Of a stretch of 64,000 bases of DNA, positions 42,819 to 51,137 are shown piece after piece. The position numbers and the translations under genes were made by a program. Within the stretch, counting starts at the first letter, position 1; every line of letters starts with the position of its first letter. Below the pieces are notes generated by a model, which worked only from the letters and a program-made list of their open reading frames with translations, was not told where the DNA came from and did no database searches. The DNA is from Arthrobacter globiformis (lineage in GTDB: Bacteria; Actinomycetota; Actinomycetes; Actinomycetales; Micrococcaceae), in contig NZ_JAUSZX010000001.1 of NCBI RefSeq assembly GCF_030818015.1, forward strand, positions 4,588,001 to 4,652,000, given 5' to 3'.

Positions 42819-44324
42819 GTGGACAGCGCCGAAACTCGGCAAGCCGAGAGCCCAGGCCTTAGCAAGGGCCTGAAAAACAGACACATGAACCTGATCGCCA
42901 TCGGAGGTGTCATTGGGGCCGGCCTTTTCGTCGGCAGCGGAGTGGTTATCAGCAGCACTGGCCCCGCCGCAATCATTTCCTTCGCCATCGCAGGCCTTAT
43001 CACCTTGCTTCTGATGCGCATGCTGGCCGAAATGGCAGTGGCTCGCCCAGTGGTCGGATCTTTTTATGTTTATGCGCGGCAGGCCCTAGGACAACGGGCT
43101 GGGTTTGCCACCGGGTGGATGTATTGGTATTTCTTCGTGATCGTTGTTGCTATTGAGGCGATCGCTGGCGGCCGGATAATCCAGCTCTGGTTCCCCGATA
43201 TTCCGCTGTGGATACTCAGTCTGGGCCTTATGGTTATCTTAAGCGCCACTAACATGGTTTCAGCCCGGTCCTTTGGAGAGTTCGAATACTGGTTCTCCTC
43301 CATTAAAGTGGTGGCCATCGTGGTTTTCCTGAGCCTGGGGGCCCTCTGGATAACCGGCATCTGGCCTGGTTCCACGCCAGGAATCGGTAACCTCTTCGAC
43401 CACGGGGGCTTCACGCCGCTGGGGTGGGGAGCGGTTCTGGCCGCGGTCGTGCCTTGTGTCGCCTTCTACACTGGGGCAGAAATTGTCACGATTGCAGCCG
43501 CCGAATCCGAAGACCCGGAACGGTCCGTGAGGCGGGCGATGCGTTCAATCGTCGCGAGAATCGTGACGTTCTATGTGGGTTCGATCTTCGTGGTGGTTTG
43601 CATCCAAAGGTGGGATGCCGAGAGCGTTGGGATCAGCCCTTACGCTGCAGTACTTGATGTGATGGGTATCCCGGCCGTAGCCGTCATTATGAACGGCATT
43701 GTGCTGACCGCGGTCCTTTCCTGCCTGAACTCTGCGCTGTACACCACTTCGCGTATGCTTTTCGCTCTAACCCGCAACGGCGATGCCCCCAAATTCTTCA
43801 CGAAACTCTCCAAAGGCGGGGTTCCGCGCCGGGCGATTCTGCTTGGAACAACGGTTGGCTATGTCTCAGTTGTATGCGTCTACTTGTGGGGAGAAGTGGT
43901 TTTCACCTTCCTGGTGAACTCCTATGGCGCCGTGGCTCTGTTCGTTTATTTGGTGATTGCCATTTCGCAAGTAGTGCTGCGTAAGAGGCTCGACCGGGAC
44001 GATCCCGCAGCTCTTAAACTAAAGATGTGGTTGTTCCCGTGGCTAAGCTACGCGACGATAGCGCTAATGCTCACCGTCATAGCCGCAATGGCTATCCTCC
44101 CCACTACCCAGTCCCAGTTCCTGATGAGCGGCCTGACACTGATTGTGATCCTGCTCGGATACGAGATGCGCAGAAGATACGGAAGCCGCCCGGAAAGCGA
44201 GCCAACCGAGCCGACACAGGCGGAGGTGGCCCCTGGCGCAGCCCAGCCCAACCCAAAAGATGCAGAAAAGCCTGAGAACATTGACGCGGAACCTGACAAG
44301 GACGCTGTAATAATCCGCCGCTAA
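42819..44324 (+). CDS. APC-family amino-acid permease (GABA-permease type)
   Basis: 501 residues from GTG 42819 (GGAGG, 4-base spacing); the open frame upstream is not used. Twelve membrane helices. Motifs: KNRHMNLIAIGGVIGAGLFVG in helix 1 (read as RHMNLIAIGGVIGAGLFV), PAAIISFAIAGLITLL, YWYFFVIVVAIEAIAGG and the helix 8 region RMLFALTRNGDAPKFF. This is the amino-acid transporter family containing GabP. In this locus taurine or a related omega-amino compound is a plausible substrate. The last 50 residues are a hydrophilic Glu/Pro-rich tail. A strong terminator follows. Confidence 0.9.
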   Translation: MDSAETRQAESPGLSKGLKNRHMNLIAIGGVIGAGLFVGSGVVISSTGPAAIISFAIAGLITLLLMRMLAEMAVARPVVGSFYVYARQALGQRAGFATGWMYWYFFVIVVAIEAIAGGRIIQLWFPDIPLWILSLGLMVILSATNMVSARSFGEFEYWFSSIKVVAIVVFLSLGALWITGIWPGSTPGIGNLFDHGGFTPLGWGAVLAAVVPCVAFYTGAEIVTIAAAESEDPERSVRRAMRSIVARIVTFYVGSIFVVVCIQRWDAESVGISPYAAVLDVMGIPAVAVIMNGIVLTAVLSCLNSALYTTSRMLFALTRNGDAPKFFTKLSKGGVPRRAILLGTTVGYVSVVCVYLWGEVVFTFLVNSYGAVALFVYLVIAISQVVLRKRLDRDDPAALKLKMWLFPWLSYATIALMLTVIAAMAILPTTQSQFLMSGLTLIVILLGYEMRRRYGSRPESEPTEPTQAEVAPGAAQPNPKDAEKPENIDAEPDKDAVIIRR

Positions 44325-44345
44325 CTTATGACAGACGTCGCGAAG

Positions 44346-44395
44346 GAAACCCGCTGTGGGAATCGGCAATGGAGCTGCTCCCCACGGCGGGTTTC
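44346..44395 (+). terminator. Terminator hairpin after the permease
   Basis: GAAACCCGCTGTGGG (44346-44360) pairs with CCCACGGCGGGTTTC (44381-44395) over 15 bp with one G-T wobble. The loop is 20 bases. No long T tract. Confidence 0.65.
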
Positions 44396-45037
44396 GCGTG
44401 CCAGGGGCTATGTACCAAGGGCTACGATGCTCCCCCGCTCCTTCCAAGAATGCAAAGCTGCCCCGCTGACTCACGACACGCAGACTGCATGAGACCAGAG
44501 CGCAGCCCGTCCATCCGCCAACGGTAATCGAGCCGTTGGACACGTCCCGGGCTCGTCATTGATTCCGTCCGCTGGACTCTCAGGTGCGTTCAGGCATCGC
44601 TCCTCCGACCCGGCCGGCGAAACCTCCGAGATAGCAACATCAAGGAAAACATCCCAAAGTTGCCGTCTGCCCCTGCGCAGATCCCTGACGGGACGTATTC
44701 GCGCCGGCCGCGCCCGCGCCGGCCCGGGCCCCGCGTCGTCGCACGGACCACCGTCCGGAGCCACAAACCGCAGGGCGCTGATCTTCTCCCTGACTGTGAC
44801 TCGACTCCTTACGCTTGTAGGGTTCGCCGGGATGTGGCGCCAGCAAACGCACAACCTCTGACGTGAACAGGTTGAACCCCGCCAGTACACTCTTCCTGCC
44901 GCCAGGCAGGGATAGTTCTACCAAGGGGTCGGTGATCACAGCGGAGCTGCCGCCGATGCAGGACTTCCTACAGAGTGAGGGTGAGGAACGGCGTCCTAAT
45001 GAGGCCCAATCGGAGATCCATCCACCGCCACAACCGG
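44396..45037. other. Stretch without a supportable gene
   Basis: Overlapping minus-strand frames at 44471-44939 contain protein-like pieces (MITDPLVELSLPGG, FTSEVVRLLAPHPGE) but no ribosome binding site or known domain. Possibly remains of a gene; I cannot say which. Confidence 0.4.
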
Positions 45038-46825
45038 TTAGCGGGACCTGAGCAGCAGCCCGAGCACTTGGTTGACGACGGCAGGAGTGGTTCCCTGGCT
45101 CAGATCTAACGCGAGGTTTCTCCGGTAGTAGGGGGACAAATCCAGCCCTACCCCCAGTCCAAAGATCTCGGCGCTGCCGGAGACCTCGTGGGCCGTCACC
45201 ACATCCTTCAGGTGTTGTTCCAGGTAATGGCTGTCGTTGGCCAGTCCGGTGGCACCATCCATCGGGCTGCCATCGGAAATCACCAGCAGGATCCGGCGTC
45301 CGGAATCATCGTTTCCGGTACCACATTCGGCGAGGCGTGCGCATGCCCAGTCCACGGCTTCGCCGTCGACCCCCTCGCGGAACAGGTCCTTTTTCATCAA
45401 CCCGGCAATCCCGGAGCGTGCCCGACGCCAAGGAGTGTCACCATCCTTGAAAACCAGATGCCGCACTTCGTTGAGCCGTCCCGGATATGCTGGTCTTCCC
45501 GCACGGATCCAGTCCTTCCCGGCTCGGCCGCCGTTCCATGCGGCGGTAGTAAAGCCCAGGACCTCACACCGCGCACCGGCCAGTTCTAATGCGCGGGCGT
45601 AGACGTCCACCAGTGCGGCGACGGCGGCGCTGTACTCTTTCATGGATCCGGAGCAGTCCACGAGGAACGTCACCTTGGCCTCTGTGCGACGTTCGATGCG
45701 TTCAGTCCTGAAGACCCTGCGATCCCCTGAGGATGTGACCAACCGGGCAAGTCTGCTGCCGTCGAGTCGGCCCTCCAGGGCGTCGCCGTCCCAACCATCC
45801 TGACTGTCCTCGGCCAGTATCTCACTCAAGGCCCGGCCCAGCCGGGGTACGTTGATGCCCTTCCGGGCGATGTCGTCATCGAGCTGTTGCCGATAGCCGC
45901 GCAGCAGTTCGGCACGGATCAGATCTGAGGCCTGGAACTGCCTGTCATATGAGGTGGTGTACTGCCGATAGAGGCCCTGGCCATCCTGGAGGGCGTCGCT
46001 TTGCCCGTATCCGGCGGTGGGGACGTGGTCGTCATCGCCGTCTTGGTCGAATAGTAGCTGGAACTGTGGCACCCGACTTTTGGGGCGGGCAGGTTTCGCT
46101 TCCCGCGATTCCAAGTGCTCGCTTATGGCCCCGACAGTTTCGGCGATGGCAAGGGCATGAGGGGCGAAACCGGTCTGCGAGAAACGTTCGCGGCGCAGGG
46201 CGGCAAGGTGAATGCCGATATACGGGGCAAGGTCCATCCGCGTTGATTCGATCCTGTCCTCGAAGTCCGGTGGCATGGGTTCGGCGGTGATCCGCGCGCG
46301 GCAGACCTGGGCCACGGTGAATAGGATGATTCCCAACGCGGTGTCGATAAGAGGGGAAGCCTCGAACTCCCGGGACCACTGCTGGAAACGGTCATTTAGA
46401 TTCGCCCTTACCCCCGGCATGGCAGGATCGACCAGTGATTCGGCGCGGAACTGCTCGAGCATCTCGAACACCAGAACGCGCGTGGCAGTATCCGGGCAGA
46501 GTCGTTTATGCAGGGTGGCATCGCTCTTCTTCAGCCGCAGCGCCATGCCGTCGGCTGCGCCGCGGAACGACGCCGGCGCAGAATCGCAGGTGGGCGGGTG
46601 AAGATGTGGCGCCGGCATTACCACCGGTTTCTCCTCGTGATAGAGGACCGTGCCGCGAAAGTGCAGGCCACGCCGGCCACTGAGCGCGCGCATGGCGGCG
46701 GCCCCCAATTCCATAGTCTGCTTGCGGCGGCGTAATGATAAAGCAGCGAAACGCCGGGAGGCGGCTGCCGCCCGATCCCGGTCCGCCTGCTCCGTCTGTT
46801 CTGTCAGCGAGGCCATGGGCGGCAC
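45038..46825 (-). CDS. CobT-like VWA-domain protein
   Basis: Up to 595 residues; GTG 46825 overlaps the CobS-like stop by one base (TAGTG), and ATG 46816 is the alternative. It shows the CobT layout: an N-terminal helical region (MALRLKKSDATLHKRLCPDT), an acidic linker (FDQDGDDDHVPTA) and a C-terminal von Willebrand A domain with the MIDAS motif DCSGSMKEYSAAV and LLVISDGSPMDG. In cobaltochelatase, CobT works with the AAA+ protein CobS to drive CobN. No CobN or cobalamin gene lies here, so the pair probably serves another metal-insertion or remodelling job. Confidence 0.88.
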   Translation of the reverse strand: MPPMASLTEQTEQADRDRAAAASRRFAALSLRRRKQTMELGAAAMRALSGRRGLHFRGTVLYHEEKPVVMPAPHLHPPTCDSAPASFRGAADGMALRLKKSDATLHKRLCPDTATRVLVFEMLEQFRAESLVDPAMPGVRANLNDRFQQWSREFEASPLIDTALGIILFTVAQVCRARITAEPMPPDFEDRIESTRMDLAPYIGIHLAALRRERFSQTGFAPHALAIAETVGAISEHLESREAKPARPKSRVPQFQLLFDQDGDDDHVPTAGYGQSDALQDGQGLYRQYTTSYDRQFQASDLIRAELLRGYRQQLDDDIARKGINVPRLGRALSEILAEDSQDGWDGDALEGRLDGSRLARLVTSSGDRRVFRTERIERRTEAKVTFLVDCSGSMKEYSAAVAALVDVYARALELAGARCEVLGFTTAAWNGGRAGKDWIRAGRPAYPGRLNEVRHLVFKDGDTPWRRARSGIAGLMKKDLFREGVDGEAVDWACARLAECGTGNDDSGRRILLVISDGSPMDGATGLANDSHYLEQHLKDVVTAHEVSGSAEIFGLGVGLDLSPYYRRNLALDLSQGTTPAVVNQVLGLLLRSR

Positions 46826-47826
46826 TACCCGGCGGCAGCGAAGGCATTGTCCGGCACATGCCCCGGAGAGCTCGGGCCTTCCAGCTCACGGTCGAAGCAG
46901 CGCTGGAAGTACTCAGCGATGATTCCGTGCTCGGCTTGGTCGCACTTGTTGACGAAAGACAGCTGGAATGCCTTGCCGGGGTCGCCAAAGATTCCGATGT
47001 TCTCGGCCCAGGTGATCACGGTGCGTGGGGACATCAGGGTGGACAGATCACCTACCTTGAAGCCGTCCCGGGTGAGCTTTGCTACGGCCACCATGGAGGC
47101 CACTAGATCTCGCCCGGCCGGATGGTCCATCTCCGGAACCCGCGCCAGCACGATTTCAATCTCGTCCTCGGCCGGGGGATGGTTCAGTGCGGCGACGATA
47201 TTCCAGCGGTCGATCTGGGCGTGGTTAAGTCGCTGGACGCCGTGGTACATCCCGTTAAGATTGCCCAGTCCTACAGTGTTGGCCGTGGCAAAGAGGCGGA
47301 AGCCGGGATGTACGTCCAGCACCCGGTTCTGATCGAGCAGTGTCAGTTTGCCGTCACGCTCCAGAAGCCGCTGAATTACGAACATCACGTCCGGCCTCCC
47401 GGCGTCGTACTCGTCGAGAATCAGGGCCACTGGCCGTTGGATGGCCCAGGGGACGATGCCCTCCTGGAACTCCGTTATCTGTTTGCCATCCTTAAGGACA
47501 ACGGTGTCGCGCCCCACCAGGTCCAGCCGACTGATATGCCCATCCAGGTTGACGCGCACGCACGGCCAGTTCAGCCGTGCCGCCACCTGCTCAATGTGTG
47601 TGGACTTGCCCGTTCCATGGAGTCCCTGGAGCAGCATCCGCCGGTTCCGGGTAAAGGCCGCCAGGATGGCCAGCGTGACGTCATGGTTAAAACGGTAGGC
47701 CGCGTCGGCCTCAGGAACGTGGTCATCCGCCTCACGGAAGGCGGCCACCATGAGATCCGAGTCAAGGTTGAACACCTCCCGGACAGAGACCATATGGTCC
47801 GGCATCAGTCGCGTCAGCTGCTCCAA
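46825..47826 (-). CDS. CobS-like AAA+ ATPase
   Basis: About 333 residues from TTG 47826 (GGGGGAG upstream), or 326 from ATG 47805. MoxR/CobS-class AAA+: Walker A GLHGTGKSTHIEQVAARLNW, the CobS signature VRVNLDGHISRLDLVGRD, Walker B ALILDEYDAG, sensor 1 LFATANTVG, and VREVFNLDSD at the N-terminus. It overlaps the IclR gene end by 13 bases and the CobT-like start by one, so iclR-cobS-cobT-like form one operon divergent from xsc. Forms a hexameric motor with the VWA partner. Confidence 0.9.
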   Translation of the reverse strand: MEQLTRLMPDHMVSVREVFNLDSDLMVAAFREADDHVPEADAAYRFNHDVTLAILAAFTRNRRMLLQGLHGTGKSTHIEQVAARLNWPCVRVNLDGHISRLDLVGRDTVVLKDGKQITEFQEGIVPWAIQRPVALILDEYDAGRPDVMFVIQRLLERDGKLTLLDQNRVLDVHPGFRLFATANTVGLGNLNGMYHGVQRLNHAQIDRWNIVAALNHPPAEDEIEIVLARVPEMDHPAGRDLVASMVAVAKLTRDGFKVGDLSTLMSPRTVITWAENIGIFGDPGKAFQLSFVNKCDQAEHGIIAEYFQRCFDRELEGPSSPGHVPDNAFAAAG

Positions 47827-48695
47827 AGCTCCCCCTCAAAATCGCTGGCCGATCCTTCAGTGGCATCCCCACTGTCGCTCCTGCCCGTATATGACTCCGT
47901 TTCAATGCGACCTATCTCCGCCGCCGCCCGCTGGAGCGCGGGGAGCAGTTTCAGACCTTTTTCCGGCGTCAGCCGCATGACGGGGGCCTGCACAGCAACA
48001 CACAGATTGGACACTGCGTTCGTAGTGGGGACCAACACTGCGACGCAGACCAACCCCGGAAGGAACTCCTCGTCATCGATGGCATAACCATCCCTGCGGA
48101 CGTGCTGTAGTTCGGCCTCGATCATTTCCGGATCTGTCACGGTCTTGTTCGTGTAGCGCTCAAGCGGAGCGGCTGCAATTAGCCGCTTCCGCTGGGCCGG
48201 GCTGAGCTGCGAGAGGATCATTTTTCCACTTGCCGAGCAGTGAACAGGCACCCGTGAACCAGGCTGAAGCGTGATCCGCAACGGCTCAGACGTTTCGATC
48301 CGGTCCAGATATACCACCTCGCTTCCTGATACGGCGGTGACATTGCAGCTCTCCCCCAGCTCACTCACCAGATTACGGAGCACTGCGCGACGGGCGCCGT
48401 GGTGAGTGTCATTGATCAGGAGGTCCTCCGCCATTCGCCGGAGACGGTTTCCTGTCCCATAGTGTCTGCCGTTGTTCTCTCGGATCAGCAGCCCGGAGCT
48501 TTCGAGCTGGTGGAGCATGCGGTGCAGGGTCGGCTTAGGTGTGCCTGTCTCGTCTGCAAGCCCCTGAAGCGTGAAGAGCTGGTCCTTGGTGGCAATTAGT
48601 TCCAGCAGGGAGAACAGCCGCATGGTGGGTGTCTCCCCCACCAGCTCAGTGAGCGGTTGACCCTCCTGGTTGTTGAGCCTGCGGATCTCAGCCAT
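47814..48695 (-). CDS. IclR-family transcriptional regulator
   Basis: 293 residues from ATG 48695 (GGAGGAACGACA before it). N-terminal winged helix: LFSLLELIATKDQLFTLQGL, ADETGTPKPTLHRMLHQLES. C-terminal IclR effector domain: VYLDRIETSEPLRITLQPGS, VPVHCSASGKMILSQLS and FLPGLVCVAVLVP. Divergent from xsc with a 214-bp intergenic region carrying dyads that suit a repressor. It heads the operon with the CobS/CobT-like genes. Its effector is probably taurine, sulfoacetaldehyde or a related compound (inference). Confidence 0.93.
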   Translation of the reverse strand: MAEIRRLNNQEGQPLTELVGETPTMRLFSLLELIATKDQLFTLQGLADETGTPKPTLHRMLHQLESSGLLIRENNGRHYGTGNRLRRMAEDLLINDTHHGARRAVLRNLVSELGESCNVTAVSGSEVVYLDRIETSEPLRITLQPGSRVPVHCSASGKMILSQLSPAQRKRLIAAAPLERYTNKTVTDPEMIEAELQHVRRDGYAIDDEEFLPGLVCVAVLVPTTNAVSNLCVAVQAPVMRLTPEKGLKLLPALQRAAAEIGRIETESYTGRSDSGDATEGSASDFEGELWSS

Positions 48696-48747
48696 TGTCG
48701 TTCCTCCACATGATCGCAGCAACTGCACTTTCTACGGTTTATTGTAC

Positions 48748-48839
48748 GCCACGTTCCGAATTTTCGAATAACCGTTGACCGCTAGTGCGTTTTGCCATAA
48801 TCTCAAACTTGACCTTCAAAAAAAGGAACGTGGCGTTCC
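48748..48839 (+). promoter_or_regulatory. xsc promoter flanked by inverted operator sites
   Basis: A -35 TTGACC (48775-48780) is followed after 17 bases by TAATCT (48798-48803), or after 15 bases by CATAAT. GCCACGTTCC (48748-48757) upstream and its exact inverse GGAACGTGGC (48825-48834) downstream flank this promoter. The downstream site is itself part of the palindrome GGAACGTGGCGTTCC (48825-48839). Two inverted sites about 77 bases apart across a promoter suit repression by IclR dimers or looping. Confidence 0.55.
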
Positions 48840-48909
48840 GTTTTTTGTGTTTCTAGCGACAGCGGCCAGTCCTGTAGGACTAGGCCAGTCCTACAGGAGG
48901 AGCAGCAAT

Positions 48910-50796
48910 ATGAGCCAAGACACAGCCGAAATCTCTGACGTCACCGGCGGCGGAACGGATCCGTTCATCAACGGCCAGTCAGTCAGGGAAGCCCCCGCCA
49001 CGGCACCCCGGTCAGTGGTCCAAGGTGCTCAAAAGATGACACCATCAGAGGCATTCGTGGAGACCCTCGTCGCAAACGACGTCACTGACATCTTCGGCAT
49101 CATGGGTTCTGCATTCATGGACGCCATGGACATCTTCGCGCCTGCAGGTATTCGTCTGGTTCCCGTCGTCCATGAGCAAGGTGCGGCGCATATGGCAGAT
49201 GGCTATGCCCGCGCCAGTGGTCGCCACGGCGTGGTCATCGGCCAAAATGGACCTGGCATCAGCAACTGCGTTACCGGCATTGCTGCCGCCTTCTGGGCGC
49301 ACAGTCCAGTTGTCATTGTGACGCCTGAGGCCGGAACCACCGGGATCGGTCTCGGAGGGTTCCAAGAGGCCAAGCAGTTGCCCATGTTCCAGGAATTTAC
49401 CAAGTACCAGGGCCACGTGACGCACCCCGCCCGCATGGCCGAATTCACCGGCCGCTGCTTCGATCGCGCTATGTCCGAAAACGGCCCCACCCAGCTGAAC
49501 ATTCCGCGCGACTACTTCTACGGCGAGATCACAGCCGAAATCCCGCACCCGCGCCGGGTGGACCGCGGCGCCGGCGGCACGAAGAGCCTGGACGAGGCCG
49601 CTGCACTGCTGGCCACCGCGAAATTTCCAGTAATCGTTTCGGGCGGCGGCGTGGTCATGGCGGACGGGGTCGAGGAATGCAAGGCCCTCGCCGAGCGCCT
49701 GGGCGCTCCCGTCGTCAACAGTTATCAGCACAACGACTCCTTCCCGGCCAGCCACCCGCTCTGGGCCGGGCCGCTCGGCTATCAGGGATCCAAGGCGGGC
49801 ATGAAGCTCATCTCACAGGCCGACGTCGTTGTCGCCCTCGGCACCCGTCTGGGCCCGTTCGGCACCCTGCCCCAGTACGGCCAGGCTTACTGGCCCACCG
49901 ATGCCAAAATCATCCAGATCGACGCCGACCACACCATGCTAGGCCTGGTGAAAAAGATCAGTGTAGGCATTTGCGGTGACGCCAAGGCCGTGGCACTCGA
50001 ACTGAGCAACCGCTTGGACCAGCTAACCCTTGCATGCGATGCCACCAAGGCAGAGCGGGCCGCTACCATCAAGGCGGAGAAGGAAAGCTGGGAAGAAGAA
50101 CTGTCAGCGTGGACTCATGAAACGGATGAGTACAGCCTCGACATGCTTGAGGAACATAAGAACGAGGAGGGCAACTGGCTGTCCCCGCGTCAGGTGCTGC
50201 GCGAGCTGGAAAAGGCCATGCCGGAGGACGTCATGGTCTCCACCGACATCGGAAACATCAACTCGGTTGCTCACAGCTACCTCCGCTTCGAGAAGCCGCG
50301 CAGCTTCTTCGCGCCAATGAGCTTCGGCAACTGCGGCTACGCGTTGCCCACCATGATTGGTGCCAAGGCAGCCGCTATGCACAGGCCGGCGGTTGCCTAC
50401 GCAGGAGACGGGGCGTGGGCGATGAGCATGGGAGAGGTCCTCACTGCTGTTCGCCACGACATTCCTGTCACAGCGATCGTGTTCCGTAACCGGCAATGGG
50501 GCGCGGAGAAGAAGAACCAGGTCGAGTTCTATAACCGACGCTTCGTTGCCGGTGAACTCGACAATGAGAACGAGAGCTTCGCCGCCATGGCTCAGACGAT
50601 GGGAGCCGAAGGCGTTGTTGTCGATCAGCTCGACGAGGTGGGCCCTGCCCTCAAGCGTGCCCTCGCGGCACAGATGGACGAGGGAAAAACCACTGTCATT
50701 GAAATCATGTGCACGCGTGAGCTTGGTGACCCCTTCCGTCGCGATGCGCTGGCCAAGCCGATCCGTCTTCTCGAGAAGTACAAGGACTACGTCTAA
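48910..50796 (+). CDS. xsc: Sulfoacetaldehyde acetyltransferase
   Basis: 628 residues. ThDP-dependent enzyme converting sulfoacetaldehyde plus phosphate to acetyl phosphate plus sulfite. The family core starts at about residue 43 (MTPSEAFVETLVANDVTDIF) with GIMGSAFMDAMDIFAPAGIR, VHEQGAAHMADGYARASG, and the C-terminal ThDP/Mg motif YAGDGAWAMSM…VFRNRQWGAEKKNQ. These residues separate Xsc from acetolactate synthases. ATG 48910 is chosen for GGAGGAG at 48896-48902; it adds a 42-residue N-terminal extension rich in Ala, Thr and Pro that most relatives lack. ATG 49036 is the alternative. Central enzyme of the taurine route. Confidence 0.95.
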   Translation: MSQDTAEISDVTGGGTDPFINGQSVREAPATAPRSVVQGAQKMTPSEAFVETLVANDVTDIFGIMGSAFMDAMDIFAPAGIRLVPVVHEQGAAHMADGYARASGRHGVVIGQNGPGISNCVTGIAAAFWAHSPVVIVTPEAGTTGIGLGGFQEAKQLPMFQEFTKYQGHVTHPARMAEFTGRCFDRAMSENGPTQLNIPRDYFYGEITAEIPHPRRVDRGAGGTKSLDEAAALLATAKFPVIVSGGGVVMADGVEECKALAERLGAPVVNSYQHNDSFPASHPLWAGPLGYQGSKAGMKLISQADVVVALGTRLGPFGTLPQYGQAYWPTDAKIIQIDADHTMLGLVKKISVGICGDAKAVALELSNRLDQLTLACDATKAERAATIKAEKESWEEELSAWTHETDEYSLDMLEEHKNEEGNWLSPRQVLRELEKAMPEDVMVSTDIGNINSVAHSYLRFEKPRSFFAPMSFGNCGYALPTMIGAKAAAMHRPAVAYAGDGAWAMSMGEVLTAVRHDIPVTAIVFRNRQWGAEKKNQVEFYNRRFVAGELDNENESFAAMAQTMGAEGVVVDQLDEVGPALKRALAAQMDEGKTTVIEIMCTRELGDPFRRDALAKPIRLLEKYKDYV

Positions 50797-50819
50797 GCCA
50801 GAAGCCAGTCCTGTCGTGC

Positions 50820-50852
50820 CTGTGGAGGTCTTCCCTGAGGAGGCCTCCACAG
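50820..50852 (+). terminator. Hairpin after xsc
   Basis: CTGTGGAGGTC (50820-50830) pairs with GGCCTCCACAG (50842-50852) over 11 bp with one wobble. No T tract. Probably ends or attenuates the xsc transcript before the gabD-like gene; 50853-51137 holds no gene. Confidence 0.55.
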
Positions 50853-51137
50853 GCCTTGCCGGGCAAGTAGTTGCAGTCCAGGCTCAGACAGGATGGCGTG
50901 GCGAATTCAGACGCCTTGCCCATGCATGGCCTACCCCTTCCTGACCATCACCCGGCAAGCTGGCCCGTGCGGCGCGAAGTGTCGCGGTGCCTGGAGCAGT
51001 CGCTGATCCCTCTGATCCAATCGCCGGACCTCGGCGGAGACCATGCCCTGTCTTACTGGTTTAGTTCCTCAGTCGTGCCAAACCCTGTAGCTGCCAGACC
51101 ATCTTCCGTTCTCCCCATAGAAAAAGGACTTCTCGAC

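Noticed and set aside
45038-47826. Cobalamin-biosynthesis locus
   Set aside because: Only CobS/CobT-like proteins are present; no CobN or other corrin genes in the window.
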